Source: Avena insularis (Eukaryota > Streptophyta > Magnoliopsida > Poales > Poaceae). From it: a stretch of DNA of 64,000 nt. Positions 31,443-42,031 of this stretch are shown here, piece by piece; the stretch's first letter is position 1, and each line of letters starts with the position of its first letter. The stretch spans positions 122,319,503 through 122,383,502 of the forward strand of contig CM042692.1 of assembly GCA_023614405.1 (NCBI GenBank). The letters are read 5' to 3'. The position numbers were made by a program, and so were the translations under genes. Below the pieces are notes generated by a model. That model saw only the letters and a list, made by a program, of their open reading frames with translations. It ran no database searches and had not been told where the DNA came from.

Positions 31443-32205
31443 CAATGAAACGAGAGTTGCGTCCCAGGCAGGGGCCAGCACTTTGACATGCTGAAGCATT
31501 CTCGTTTCTTCGAGTACGTACGATGGGACATGTAGTGGTTCCTAGCTTAGTGCAAGCTTAGAGTTCTACACTTCTACTAAGTATTTTGTATGGAGTTCAG
31601 CTACTGCTAATCTATTTTGTAGTAATACCTATGTACTTGGACTTATTCAGATCGAGTGGAGAAAATGCATGGTCACGCTTTCCTTTTGAAACTTGGATTT
31701 GCCACATTGTTGTACATCCATTGAATTTCAATGTCGGTATTGCTGAATCTGTCAATTCTTTTGGTCATTTTCTGCCACCGTTGAATCGGTCACTTTAAAT
31801 TGATGTTGAATCTGTCATGTGCTGCTGAATGTGAAACGGACGAGTGCTCGTCTCCCTTGTACATGGCCGTGTCACAATCTAAATAGGACTTGGGCATTTT
31901 GGGTTGCATATGGGGGTCACACAGGCATTGATGTGAGAAGAAACTCAAAGCAGACTTGATCGTCAGTTTTGCTTGCTCCAATGGTCGAGTGTTATTGGTG
32001 AAAACGACAAACTGATCGTGCGACAAGGTTTTTAGAGCTAAAACAAAAACTGGTTCTCTCTGTAGTGCTATTTGTATTTTATTGTCTGTATTGCTGAAAT
32101 GATCACTTTTGAAATGCTGCTAAATTGGTCAAGTGCTCCTGAATATGAACTTTGAATCTGCTGATAATTTTGCTACCTTATTATCTACTTCTGAATTTTG
32201 ACATG
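31443..32205 (+). repeat. 3' flank of copy 3
   Basis: Parallel to the flank of copy 2: GGGACATGTAGTGGTTCCTAGCTTA, AGTATTTTGTATGGAGTT, CTACTGCTAATCTATTTTGTAGTA, TTGCTGAATCTGTCAATTC (about 31739) and a second unit near 32090 (ATTGCTGAAATGATCACTTTTGAAATG). The minus-strand ORF 31790-32026 matches parts of 29611-29817. No gene called. Confidence 0.65.
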
Positions 32206-32299
32206 AATAGCTACCAAGAAGAATTATCGCTTTTCCACCTCCCTCTCTGAGGTCTTTGTTTCGAATCCGGTCGAGCACATCACAATGCAATTTTTATTA

Positions 32300-32924
32300 A
32301 CCAGGAGAAGACATCTAGTACTTCATAGCTCATTTGGCCCCTCTTTAGCCTAGAATATTTTTATTTGTTCTTTTCAGGGTCAGGGGACTGCTGACCACAG
32401 CCCAGTGAAATTTGAGAAAGGAGCCCATGGTGTATAGCCGAGAACATATTAATTTGTCCTTTTAGGGGTCAAGGGACTGCTGAGCACAACCCACTAAAAT
32501 TTGAGAATAAAGCCCATGGAGCCTGCCCTACGGAGTATAACCCACGTAGAGCAGCCAATATAGAATAGCCAAACTCTTTTTAATTAGGCCTTTTGGGCAT
32601 TGCCCCCCACCTCTCAAAATAAAAAAAAGCCCTGCCTACCTATGTTTTTAAGAAAATACTTCATTATGTGGCATTTTATAAATTGAGATGCCAGGAACAC
32701 CGCCCTTTTATATTTTTAAAGAGAAAAACATAGATACCCAAAATATTTTTAAGAAGACTAATACATAAATTGTAGTACTAATAAAAGTTTAATGATATTA
32801 TTCTATAAATATCTTTGTTGTAGTGGCAACACACTCAGTTTACGTTTATTTGATTTGAAGGTCTTTTGTTTGAATCGTATCTTGGATTTACATTTTTTTC
32901 TAGCAATATCGCATTATGGAGAGG
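32300..32924. mobile_element. Probable left part of a CACTA-like element
   Basis: AGCCCATGG, CCGAGAACATATTAATTTGTCCTTTTAG and CAGCCCA/CAACCCA phrases at 32340-32550 resemble text at 40495-40690, on the other side of the gypsy insertion. The two flanks therefore look like one interrupted element. I could not find a clean CACTA start. GCTACCAAGAAGAA at about 32210 is a weak candidate for the degraded left terminus. Confidence 0.4.
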
Positions 32925-34331
32925 TGATGACCCGAAAGTATAGGGGGTGTATCGCAGTATTTTCGAGGGAAGTGAAACCGAATTTATTGATTCGACCACA
33001 AGGGGAGCCAAAGAATATTTATAAGCCTTAACAACTAAGTTGTCAATTCAGTTGCACCTAGAAACAATCTTGCCCATGGCAGTTTATCAGTAGCAACAGT
33101 TTTGTAGTAGGAATAGCAAAGTAACAGCAGTAGTAAAACAAAGACAATAGTAACAAAAGCGATAAGTGATGGATTCGAAAGCGGTAGGCATGGATGGACG
33201 GGCGTTGCATGGACAAGACAATTCACATAGCAATCAGAACATAGGGCAATTGCAGATAAATAAGATAAAGCATCCAAGTACTAGACAATCCTAGGCATGT
33301 GTTCCATATATAGTCATACGTGCTCGCAATGAGAACTTGCACAACATCTTTTGTCCTGCCAGCCCGTTTGCAGCGGGGCCTCTAGGGAACTATTGGCAAT
33401 TAAGGTGCTCCTTTTAATAGAGCACCGGAGAAAAGCATTAACACTCCGTGAACACATGTGATCCTCACATCAAAGCCGTTCCCTTCTGGTTATCCCGATT
33501 TTTATCACTTCGGGGCCATAGGTTCCAGACAACAACGTGTGTACACAACTTGCAGATAAGACCAAGAACAATACTATCATAATGAATCAATAACATGTTC
33601 AGATCTGAAATCATGGCACTCGGGCCCTAGTGACAAGCATTAAGCACAACAAGTCGCAACAAAGTCATAAAGCACTAATAAAAGATACTAGGCACCATGC
33701 CCTAACAATCTGATGCCATTACATGAACGATCTCATCCAATCCCTACCATCCCCATAGCCTATAGAGGGGGATTACTCACTCATAGATGGGGGAAACATG
33801 GATGGTCGATGGAGAAGCTCCGGGGGCACTTTCCCGTCCCGGCAGGGTGCCGGAACAGAGACTTTCTGTCTCCCGAATCTCCCCTTCGGTGGTGGCGGCG
33901 CTACGGAACTTTTTCTGGAAAAACGTCGAACCCCCCAGAGTTTTTAGGTCAGAAGGCTTCTTATAGGCGAAGAGAGAGACCGAGGGGGTGCCTGGGGCCA
34001 CCACACCATGCCCTGGCGCGGCCAGGCCCAGCCCGCGCCTAGGAGGGTGTGGCCAGCCCTTGGCCCTCCTCCGTCTCGTATTCTGGCTCCGTGAGTCTTC
34101 TGGAAAAATAGGCACTTTGGCTTTTGTCCCGTCCAATTCCGAGAATATTCATTTTCTAACTTTCCTGGAACCAAAAACAGCAGAAAACAGGCAGCTGCCA
34201 CTGTGGCTCTTGTTAATAGGTTAGTCCAAGAAATCATATGAAAATTACTCCAAAGTGTGGACAAAACACAAGAAAGTGGATAAAACCAAGCATGTAGCAT
34301 CAAAAATTATAGATACATTTGCAATGTATCA
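32925..34331 (-). repeat. 3' LTR of the gypsy element
   Basis: 1407 bp and highly similar to 38772-40185. It begins TGATGACCC on the plus strand and ends CAATGTATCA. The ORFs inside (33035-33277, 33713-34303) have counterparts in the other LTR and are part of the LTR, not genes. Confidence 0.92.
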
Positions 34332-34346
34332 ACATCCCCAAGCTTA
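34332..34346 (-). other. Polypurine tract of the gypsy element
   Basis: Plus strand ACATCCCCAAGCTTA, that is minus-strand TAAGCTTGGGGATGT directly before the LTR start TGATACATTG. This is the usual plus-strand priming position. Confidence 0.8.
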
Positions 34347-37276
34347 ACTCCTGCTCGTCCTCGAGTAGGTAAGTGATAAAAAGAAAGAATAATTTTTGAG
34401 GTGACATGCACCATCAAAGACTTGATCAAAGTATTTGTAAAACAATCAAAGCTGGGATCATAGTACTTCAATCATAACATGAAAGACAAAGTTCTAGCAA
34501 TAAGACAAAGAAACTATGATGCAACATGAAAAGTCACAAACAAAAGATTCATGAATAACAATGCTTTGCAAGACGTTTTTTTGTTTCACATAAAGAAAAC
34601 ATAGCATAATAGTATTCATCTTATCCCTCATAGAGTAGCAAATATAAATGCATAGGACACCTTCAAAGTTCATAAGAGTGACTAGATACAAATAGTTTAA
34701 AACAAGCAATATCAAGGTATGCATCAATCAACAAGTCTTGGGACAATGCACATAGAACTAAGAATGGCCACTATGCTCTCAAGAAAGTGCTCATAGAATG
34801 TGTGGAGACTCAACAAGGAAATGAACAGGTTTTGAAACGTTTGAAAGGCTTCCAAATGCTGAAAGTATGGTACTCATTATCTTTGAGATCTCATTGCCCC
34901 TATCATAAGCATCTTTAATGTGGTTAAGGTGAAAGTGAGGTCCAATCTGAGTTATATGCTTGACAGACTATAAACTGAAAATCCTAAGTCCCTTGAGTAC
35001 GAAGACCGCTCCTCATGCTACTCAACTTTAGTTACCGGTAAGTTCTTGTCATTGTAAGTATGTGCATATCATTGAGAACCGCCAACGGGGTACCCCTTGC
35101 CCGATGATACGGAAGAATCCCCATATCAAAATGACAAGGCAAGCAGACAATGAGTATCTCAACAATCTTCTTATTTACCATGGGAAAATGGTGCTTTTTT
35201 CTCGCTTTCCTCTTTTCATAAATCTCTTTTTTTTCTTTTTCTCAAGAGCAATCTCTCTCTTTTTATAAGAAGAATGCTTCATAGATATCATTATGGTTAC
35301 ACTGCAGGTTTCCACCATGTCAGCATGGATTAGACCAGCGGCCCAGGCGTTTCTCTAACACACATACATAACTCCATGGACTTACAAGCTCCCCTTTTAT
35401 TTCACATAGACGACATCCACAAACAAAAGAGCAAGGTATCAACTGGGTATATATTTACAAGTGTTGAAAGCGTTCCCCGTGACAGCACGGTTCTGCTAAT
35501 CCCCAGCCTATAATTAGCAAGCATATAACTTTCATGCAGAGTTCACAATGGTTCAGGTTTATTAAGTGCAGGAAATAAAGTGTGCCATCAAGTTTGTGAG
35601 AGCTTTACTAACTAACGTTCTCAAAACAAGCAAACATTTTATTCGGAAGAAAACAAGGCATATTGAATATGCACGGAAGTAGCAAATGATGCTAATAGGT
35701 AGGTATGGTGGACACTTTGGCAATATTTGGTTTAAGGGAGTTGGAAACATGAGTAAAACACTCAGTGTAAGTGAAGGTTAGCAATAGTAAGGAAGCGACA
35801 AACGAGATAGCAAAAATGGCCATAATCATGCAGAGCGACAAAACATCATTGATCAAAGCATAAAGTGATACTACAAGTTGAAAACTAAAGGTCATAAAGG
35901 CTTATGGTGACTTGAGATAGTCATAACATGGTGTGAGCATGTGCCAAATCAACCCAAATAAGGCATCAAAGGAGAATACCACTATACTATGCTTTAATAT
36001 ACTAAAACAACGCATGATTCATCCAATACACATTAAGCAATCTCAATTGTTTATAACAATTCATGCTACAACAAAGAATACTAAGCATAAAGCCAAAACA
36101 ATATCAAGCATGTCATGTCAAAGCATAGGCCACAGTCAAAAACAAGCTCTCTTTACCACTTAAGCTTCCTACTCTTTTCCAAACCAAACCAAACTATTTG
36201 AACACCAATATATGAAAGAGGAGGTCCAACCAATTTATTCAGAAAACTAAGAAAACCAAGCAAACGAAAACCAAAACAAAAAACGAAAAAGAAGACGCTC
36301 CAAGAACAACATAAGTGTGCATGAAACAATAAACATGAAGCATTTGGAAGAAACCTGAGATTTTTATTGATGAAGAAGGGGATGCCTTGGGCATCCCCAA
36401 GCTTTGACGCTTGTAATTCTTGGATATTTCTTGGGGTGACACGCGTGGAATCCCCAAGATTGAGCTTTAGTCCATCCTTCATCTCATTACTCATTCCTTC
36501 CATACACCTGAAATTTTTCCTTCATACAAAACTTCACACAATCTTTATTAGCAACATTAGTGCACTCAAGATAATAGGTCTTAAGGTTCATTTATAACAC
36601 CAAATAAACTTCCATTAGAACACTAGCTACTGTAGCACTTTCCTCAAAAATCTCAATTCCCCAAAAGAACTCAAAAATTAACCAACAAGAAGCAAATGCA
36701 GAAAATGGCAGAAATCTGTCAAAACAGACTAGTAGGTAAACACGAATTTTTTCGAAGACCTTCTGTTGCTCAAATCAAAAAGTGTTGAACTAACAAAAGT
36801 TAGATAACAACCTGCAGCAGAAGAAAAAAAATTCACGCCTCAAAAGGATGTACAGAGATTTTACACAAATTTTTACGGTGAAGCACAGAAATCTGTTTTA
36901 GGACAACAACTTTCCCAATCATTACTTCTCTCTCATTAGAGGTTACTCTTGGCACAAAAAGCAAATAAAAAGGATAAGGAGCAGTTATTACTGAAGTAAT
37001 AACTTCCAAGACTCAACTAAAACTTTTGAGTTATCTCCCAATAAGTACTTTTCTTTAATGCCTTTAAGTTAGGCATAAGCAAAAACTGAAATGGATAGAA
37101 TAGAAGTAAACAGAGATAATCATAGTGAAAACATTATTTTGTTCACTGAAATCCTTTTGTTAACAAGGTTGATCAGGTCTTGCTACCAAAACAATTTCAT
37201 ATGAGACAAAACTTTGTATTCCACTAATGATTATGTTACCTCAACCTTGATAGCAATGGTCCTAATCATAATAGTT
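34347..37276 (-). other. Non-coding interior of the gypsy element
   Basis: About 2.9 kb lies between the protease fragment and the polypurine tract with no RT, RNase H or integrase motif on either strand. A GAAGGGGATGCCTTGGGCATCCCCAAGCTTTGACGC stretch near 36375-36410 holds a GGGGATGCC/GGCATCCCC palindrome. ORFs here (34494-34727, 35562-35895, 36153-36597) show no family features. Confidence 0.6.
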
Positions 37277-37531
37277 TCAAAAAATTTCTCTTGGTATGGG
37301 ACAATATATTTCTCCAACTTGAATGCCTTCAACATGTTCAATTGAATTCAAACTATAAGTCCTTTCAATCTTCTTGGGGAAATAGACAGTATGTTCCTTG
37401 TCATTAACATTGAAGGTCACCTTTCCTTGATTACAATTAATAACAGCTCCTGTAGTATTTAGAAAAGGTCTCCCAAGAATAATAGACATATTATCATCTT
37501 CAGGCATAAAAGTTTGAGAGGATGCTCTCAT
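37277..37531 (-). pseudogene. Gypsy aspartic protease C-terminal fragment
   Basis: Minus-strand ORF of 84 codons with MPEDDNMSIILGRPFLNTTG and AVINCNQGKVTFNVN, which match the segment after the active site in plant gypsy proteases (the ILGRPFL motif). The D-S/T-G active-site part should lie upstream (right of 37531) but is not seen, and no RT follows. The fragment therefore has no catalytic site. Protease normally cleaves the Gag-Pol polyprotein. Confidence 0.8.
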
Positions 37532-37997
37532 AAGAAATATGAGTTGAAGTAAAAGAGAGCATCAATAAGCAAATTCAAAACACATTTAAGTCTAACCCAC
37601 TTCCTATGCATAGGAATTGTGTATGCAAATAAATTCACAAAGAACAAAGTGACAAGCATAGGAAGATAAAACAAGAGTAACTTCAAAACTTTCAGCACAT
37701 AGAGAGGTGTTTCAATACCATAAAACTTCTACAACCATATTTTCCTCTCTCATAATAATTTTCAGTAGCCTCATGAATAAACTCACCAATATAACTATCA
37801 CATAAAGCATGTTCTTCATGATCTACAAGCACTAGAGCTTTATTATAAACATTTTCAAAAGAAACCTCGGGAACATAACATTCATCCTCCTTTAGTAAGC
37901 ATGGAGGACAATCAAATAATGTAAGGGATAAATAGTTACTCTCATTAGAAGGTAGGCATGGGTAGCTAATCCATTCTTCCTCCTTGTGTTCATCACT

Positions 37998-38650
37998 CTA
38001 CTCCTCTTTTTCATCTAATGAGATTTCAGGTTCATCAATTTGTTCTTCCATAGGAGCCTGCAAGGCATTAGTCTCTTCCATAGGGTCCTGCAAGGCATTA
38101 GTCTCTTCCATTTGTGGAAAGCATCTATTAAAATATTCAAGGATATAGATATTTTCAGCCTTGTAATTATCAAAGCAAAATTTAAGTATACCATAAACAT
38201 CATACTTATAAGGTGAATCATCAATATTTTCAAGAAAACTAGCAAGTTCAAAAGCACCCTTCCAAGCAATAAATTCTTCAATTTGTTCCGCATCATAAAA
38301 GTCATAAATTCCTTTAGCATAGAAAGATATGGTGTCATTATCACTATACTCACATTGAAAAGGGAGGTGTTTATACCTCTTTCTGCAACAAGACTCATCA
38401 CATCAATATGTAACATTATAAGTAGAGCACACATTTCTAGCAATGGTATACTATCTATCAATTTGTTCCCATAAGTGTTTTCCTTTTTGTGACATACGGT
38501 GTTCCTTATAATAATATTTTTGATCTTCCGTGAACCCACCTTGCCAATAAGCTTCAGTTTCAAAGAAACCAACCATTGACAACAAGCATGACAAAGCAAG
38601 ACAATAACAGACCAACGAAAATAACAACTAGAGTAGGAACTACTTTTTTT
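37998..38650 (-). pseudogene. Gag-position ORF relic of the gypsy element
   Basis: The meaningful minus-strand frame ends with TAG at 37998-38000 and reads back through PQMEETNALQ repeats, CFDNYKAENIYILEYF, SPYKYDVYGILK and FIAWKGAFELASFLENIDD to about 38376, then on through a Cys-rich stretch (CDESCCRK, CEYSDND) that contains an in-frame TGA. These phrases are those of the N-terminal ORF in Triticeae non-autonomous gypsy elements as I recall them. The longer 218-codon ORF listed by position 38015-38671 is a different frame and not the biological one. No zinc knuckle is intact. Structural role in particles is inference. Confidence 0.6.
38048..38107. repeat. Two 30-bp tandem units in the gag-position ORF
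   Basis: CCATAGG(A/G)(G/T)CCTGCAAGG...TTAGTCTCTT is present at 38048-38077 and 38078-38107. It adds ten residues (MEETNALQ plus two) without shifting the frame. Confidence 0.85.
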
Positions 38651-38748
38651 GTATTTTTGATAAAGAAACAAGCAAACAAGGAGAAAATAAACTTAGCTTG
38701 AACAATAGTGAATCCAAGTGGACTTGATAAATAAAGCTATGCTTCCCT

Positions 38749-38760
38749 GCAGCGGCGCCA
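38749..38760 (-). other. Primer binding site, Asp-tRNA type
   Basis: Minus-strand TGGCGCCGCTGC starts at 38760, 11 bases inside the 5' LTR (38772). TGGCGCCG is the complement of the 3' end of plant tRNA-Asp. Several mismatches follow downstream (CAGGGAAGC). Confidence 0.8.
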
Positions 38761-38771
38761 GAAAATAGTCT

Positions 38772-40185
38772 TGATGACCCACAAGTATAGGGGGTGTATC
38801 GTAGTATTTTCGAGGGAAGTGAAACCCAATTTATTGATTCGACACAAGGGGAGCCAAAGAATATTTATAAGCCTTAACAACTGAGTTGTCAATTCAGCTA
38901 CACCTGGAAACAATCTTGCTCACAGCAGTTTATCAGTAGCAACAGTTTTGTAGTAGGAATAGCAAAGTAACAGCAGTAGTAAAACAAAGACAATAGTAAC
39001 AAAAGCAGTAAACAGTGGGATTCGAGTGCGGTAGGCATAGGGATGGATGGACGGGCGTTGCATGGACAAGACAATTCACATAGCAATCAGAACATAGGGC
39101 AATTGCAGATAAATAAGATAAAGCATCCAAGTACTAGACAATCCTAGGCATGTGTTCCATATATAGTCATATGTGCTCGCAATGAGAACTTGCACAACAT
39201 CTTTTGTCCTGCCAGCCCATTTGCAGCGGGGCCTCTAGGGAACTACTGGTGATTAAGGTGCTCCTTTTAATAGAGCACCGGAGCAAAGCATTAACACTCC
39301 GTAAACACATGTGATCCTCACATCAAAGCCATTCCCTTCCGGTTATCCCGATTTCTGTCACTTCGAGGCCATAGGTTCTGGACAACAACGTGTGTACACA
39401 ACTTGCAGATAAGACCAAGAACAATACTATCATAATGAATCAATAACATGTTTAGATCTGAAATCATGGCACTCGGGCCCTAGTGACAAGCATTAAGCAC
39501 AACAAGTCGCAACAAAGTCATAAAGCACTAATAAAAGATACTAGGCACCATGCCCTAACAATCTGATGCCATTACATGAACGATCTCATCCAATCCCTAC
39601 CATCCCCATAGCCTACAACGGGGGATTACTCACTCAGATGGGGGAACATGGATGGTCGATGGAGAAGCTCCGGGGGCACTTCCCCGTCCCGGCAGGGTGC
39701 CGGAACAGAGACTTTCTGTCCCCCGAATCTCCCCTTCAGTGGTGGCGGTGCTGCTGAACTTTTTCTAGAAAAACGTCGAACCCCCCAGAGTTTTGAGGTC
39801 AGAAGGCTTCTTATAGGCGAAGACCGAGACCGATGGGGTGCCTGGGGCCACCACACCATGCCCTGGCGCGGCCAGGCCCAACCCGCGCCTGGGGGGAGGG
39901 GTGTGGCCAGCCCCTGGCCCTCCTCCGTCTCGTATTCTAGCTCTGTGAGTCTTCTGGAAAAATAGGCACTTTGGCTTTTGTCCCGTCCAATTCCGAGAAT
40001 ATTTATTTTCTGACTTTCCTCGAACCAAAAATAGCAGAAAACATACAGCTTGCACTGTGGCTCTTGTTAATAGGTTAGTCCAAGAAATCATATGAAAAGT
40101 ACTCCAAAGTGTGGACAAAACACAAGAAAGTGGATAAAACCAAGCATGGAGCATCAAAAATTATAGATACATTTGCAATGTATCA
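38772..40185 (-). repeat. 5' LTR of the gypsy element
   Basis: 1414 bp, close match of 32925-34331 with scattered substitutions and a few small indels. The minus-strand start TGATACATTGCAAATGTATC is itself a short inverted repeat. Confidence 0.92.
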
Positions 40186-40879
40186 AGAGGCTGACATCAC
40201 GGACCCACCAGCATGCAGCGTCCCGGAGTTTGTTTTGAGGGTGGGTTCGAAACAAAAGTTTAAATACTTGTACAAAGAGTCTCGCATCGGGTACCCACCA
40301 GACAGAACATACAAGGCTGCATCGGGGATCCACAAGCCAGAACATGCCAGAGAGGCTGACATAAGGGCTCCAGCAGTAAGACCATACATGGCTGCCACGG
40401 TAAAAACAGCGGACGCGGCTGAAAAAAAAGTCCATCATACACACGTTGCACTTATAGAGAAGCTGACATGTCAGACCCAGCAGGCCCAAGCATAGCCCAT
40501 GAAATTAGCCTATCAGCCCGAAGCATAGCCCAATACCTTCTAATTCATCCTTTTCGTGGTCTTGTGGCCACCGACCATAGCCCATTCAACTTAGGAGTGA
40601 GCCCATGGAATATAAGCCATGACGAATAGGGTATTCGCCCCGAGTTAGCCCAGAATCTTTTAAATTTGTCCTTTATGAGCATTTTATGTACTCTGAGGCT
40701 GACATCTGGGACTCGAAAAAACAGTCCAACATACACATATTTCTTTCAAATAAAGGATGTCAGCTGGGACCAACATAGACACGTTTCCTGCACAGAGGTT
40801 GTTGACATCTGGGACCTAGCAAGTTGCCAAGGTCAAAATAGCGGACATGGCAAAAAAAAGTCCATCATCCGCACGTTTC

Positions 40880-41760
40880 ATTTACAGAGAGGATGATATG
40901 TGAGACCCAGCAGCGCGACCTTATACAGATGCTGCATCGAGCAACATAGCCAGTCCGAAACAGGAAGGCGTGAGCGACAAAAAAAGTTCAGCATGTACAC
41001 GTTTCTTTTAATGAGAGGCTGAAATGAGGGACCCAGCAGCGTGATCAAACGGCAGATTCGTCGAGCAACGCTATCTAGTTTGGAACAGGGTAACGCTAGA
41101 GAAGAAAAAAATTCCATTGTACCCACGATTCTTCTAATGTGAGGCTAACATAAGGGACCCACCAGCCTGAATAAACGGCTGATGCAGCGAGCAAAGCTAT
41201 CAAGTTCGGAACACGAAGGCGCTACATAGGGTAAAAAATCCATCATACACACGTTTCTTTTAATGAGAGGATGATATGTGGGGCCCAACATCGTGATTAA
41301 ACGGTAGATGAATCGAACATCACTATCAAGTTCAGAACAGGGTAGCGCGAGCGAAGGAAAAAAATCCATCATACACACGTTTCTTCTAATGAGAGGATGA
41401 CATGTGAGGCTCAGGAGGTTAGTTAAACGGTAGATGCGTCGAGCAGCGCTATCAACTCGGAACGGGGTAGCGCCAGCGAAGGAAAAAATTCCATCATACA
41501 CATGTTTCTTCTAATGAGAGGATGACATGTGGGTCCCAGGAGGTTGATTAGACGGTAGATGCATCGAACAGCGCTATCAACTTCGGAATAGGGTAGCGCG
41601 AGCGAAGGAAAAAAATCCATCATACACACGATCCTTCTAATGAGAGGCTGACATGTGGGACCTAACAGCCTGAGTAAACAACAGACACCTCGAGCTACGT
41701 TATCGAGTTCAAATAAGGGAGACGCGATCGAAAAGTATGGTCAGCTAGAGACACTGATGT
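40880..41760. repeat. CACTA subterminal tandem array, units of about 126 bp
   Basis: GAGAGG(C/A)TGA(C/T)AT recurs at about 40886, 41013, 41140, 41264, 41391, 41516 and 41641 (spacings 124-127 bp). Each unit also has AAACGGTAGATGC, TCGAGCA, GCTATCAA, TTCGGAACAGGGTAGCGC, AAAAATCCATCATACACACG and TTTCTTCTAATGA. Earlier, looser copies lie at 40187, 40351, 40457 and 40697. The repeated minus-strand ORF (CMMDFFPSLALP type, 41145-41629) is an effect of the array. Subterminal repeats in CACTA elements are transposase-binding sites; that role is inferred. Confidence 0.88.
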
Positions 41761-41990
41761 CCGGGACCCACACGCCTCAATAGACTTCGGCGAGTCAACA
41801 TCGCGCGAGGAAACGAAAATCTTGCTTCTGCCACACGCTGGCCGAGCTTCCTCTACGTTTTTAGCAGATCCGTCATCGTAGAGGGCCGCAAAACCGGAAA
41901 AAAAGTTTTCCATCGGCCACAACCGAGCCGAGAATTTCGTCACGGAATACGCGCCTTCTACGACGACCGTCGGACCAAGTCGTTGCGGAA

Positions 41991-42009
41991 GGAAACTTTT
42001 CTTATAGTG
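41991..42009 (-). other. CACTA terminal inverted repeat
   Basis: Minus-strand CACTATAAGAAAAGTTTCC, matching the CACTA(C/T)AAGAAAA consensus. Confidence 0.85.
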
Positions 42010-42031
42010 AATACTCTCTTATTCTGCATGG

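Larger units (their letters stand above)
32925..40185 (-). mobile_element. Structurally complete gypsy retrotransposon, non-autonomous
   Basis: Two LTRs of about 1.41 kb in the same orientation bound the element. The 5-bp target duplication AGAGG is present at 32920-32924 and 40186-40190. On the minus strand the LTRs start TGATACATTG and end ...GGTCATCA. A primer site complementary to Asp tRNA (TGGCGCCGCTGC) follows the 5' LTR, and a polypurine tract (AAGCTTGGGGATG) precedes the 3' LTR. The interior of about 4.4 kb has a gag-position relic and a protease fragment but no reverse transcriptase, RNase H or integrase, so movement would have needed proteins from another element. The layout resembles abundant Triticeae non-autonomous gypsy families, but I cannot fix the family by eye. 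It is inserted in the CACTA-like element. Confidence 0.9.
40186..42009. mobile_element. CACTA-like element, right part
   Basis: The right edge reads GGAAACTTTTCTTATAGTG. Its complement, CACTATAAGAAAAGTTTCC, is a standard Triticeae CACTA terminus. Internal to it is a subterminal tandem array, as expected for this superfamily. The element continues across the gypsy insertion to about 32300. No transposase-coding sequence is visible, so it is a non-autonomous or deleted member. The 3 bp after the end (AAT) would be the target duplication, but the left partner is unknown. Confidence 0.75.

Noticed and set aside
32220..32300. Possible SINE, from a tRNA B-box-like TGTTTCGAATCCGG
   Set aside because: No convincing A box at the right distance, no poly(A)/T tail or target duplication; a similar phrase near 32868 is too weak.
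33713..34303. ORFs of 109-119 codons, also found at 39566-40157
   Set aside because: They are within the two LTRs of the gypsy element; similarity is due to the LTR pair.
38015..38671. 218-codon minus-strand ORF
   Set aside because: A different frame of the same strand gives the recognisable gypsy gag-position protein, so the long ORF is a shadow.
40109..40495. 128-codon plus-strand ORF
   Set aside because: It starts in the gypsy LTR and continues across the insertion point into the CACTA-like element, so it cannot be an evolved gene.
41145..41943. Repeated CMMDFFPSLALP-type ORF pieces on the minus strand
   Set aside because: They follow the 126-bp unit length and arise from the CACTA subterminal array; spacing that is not a fixed multiple of three breaks the frame.
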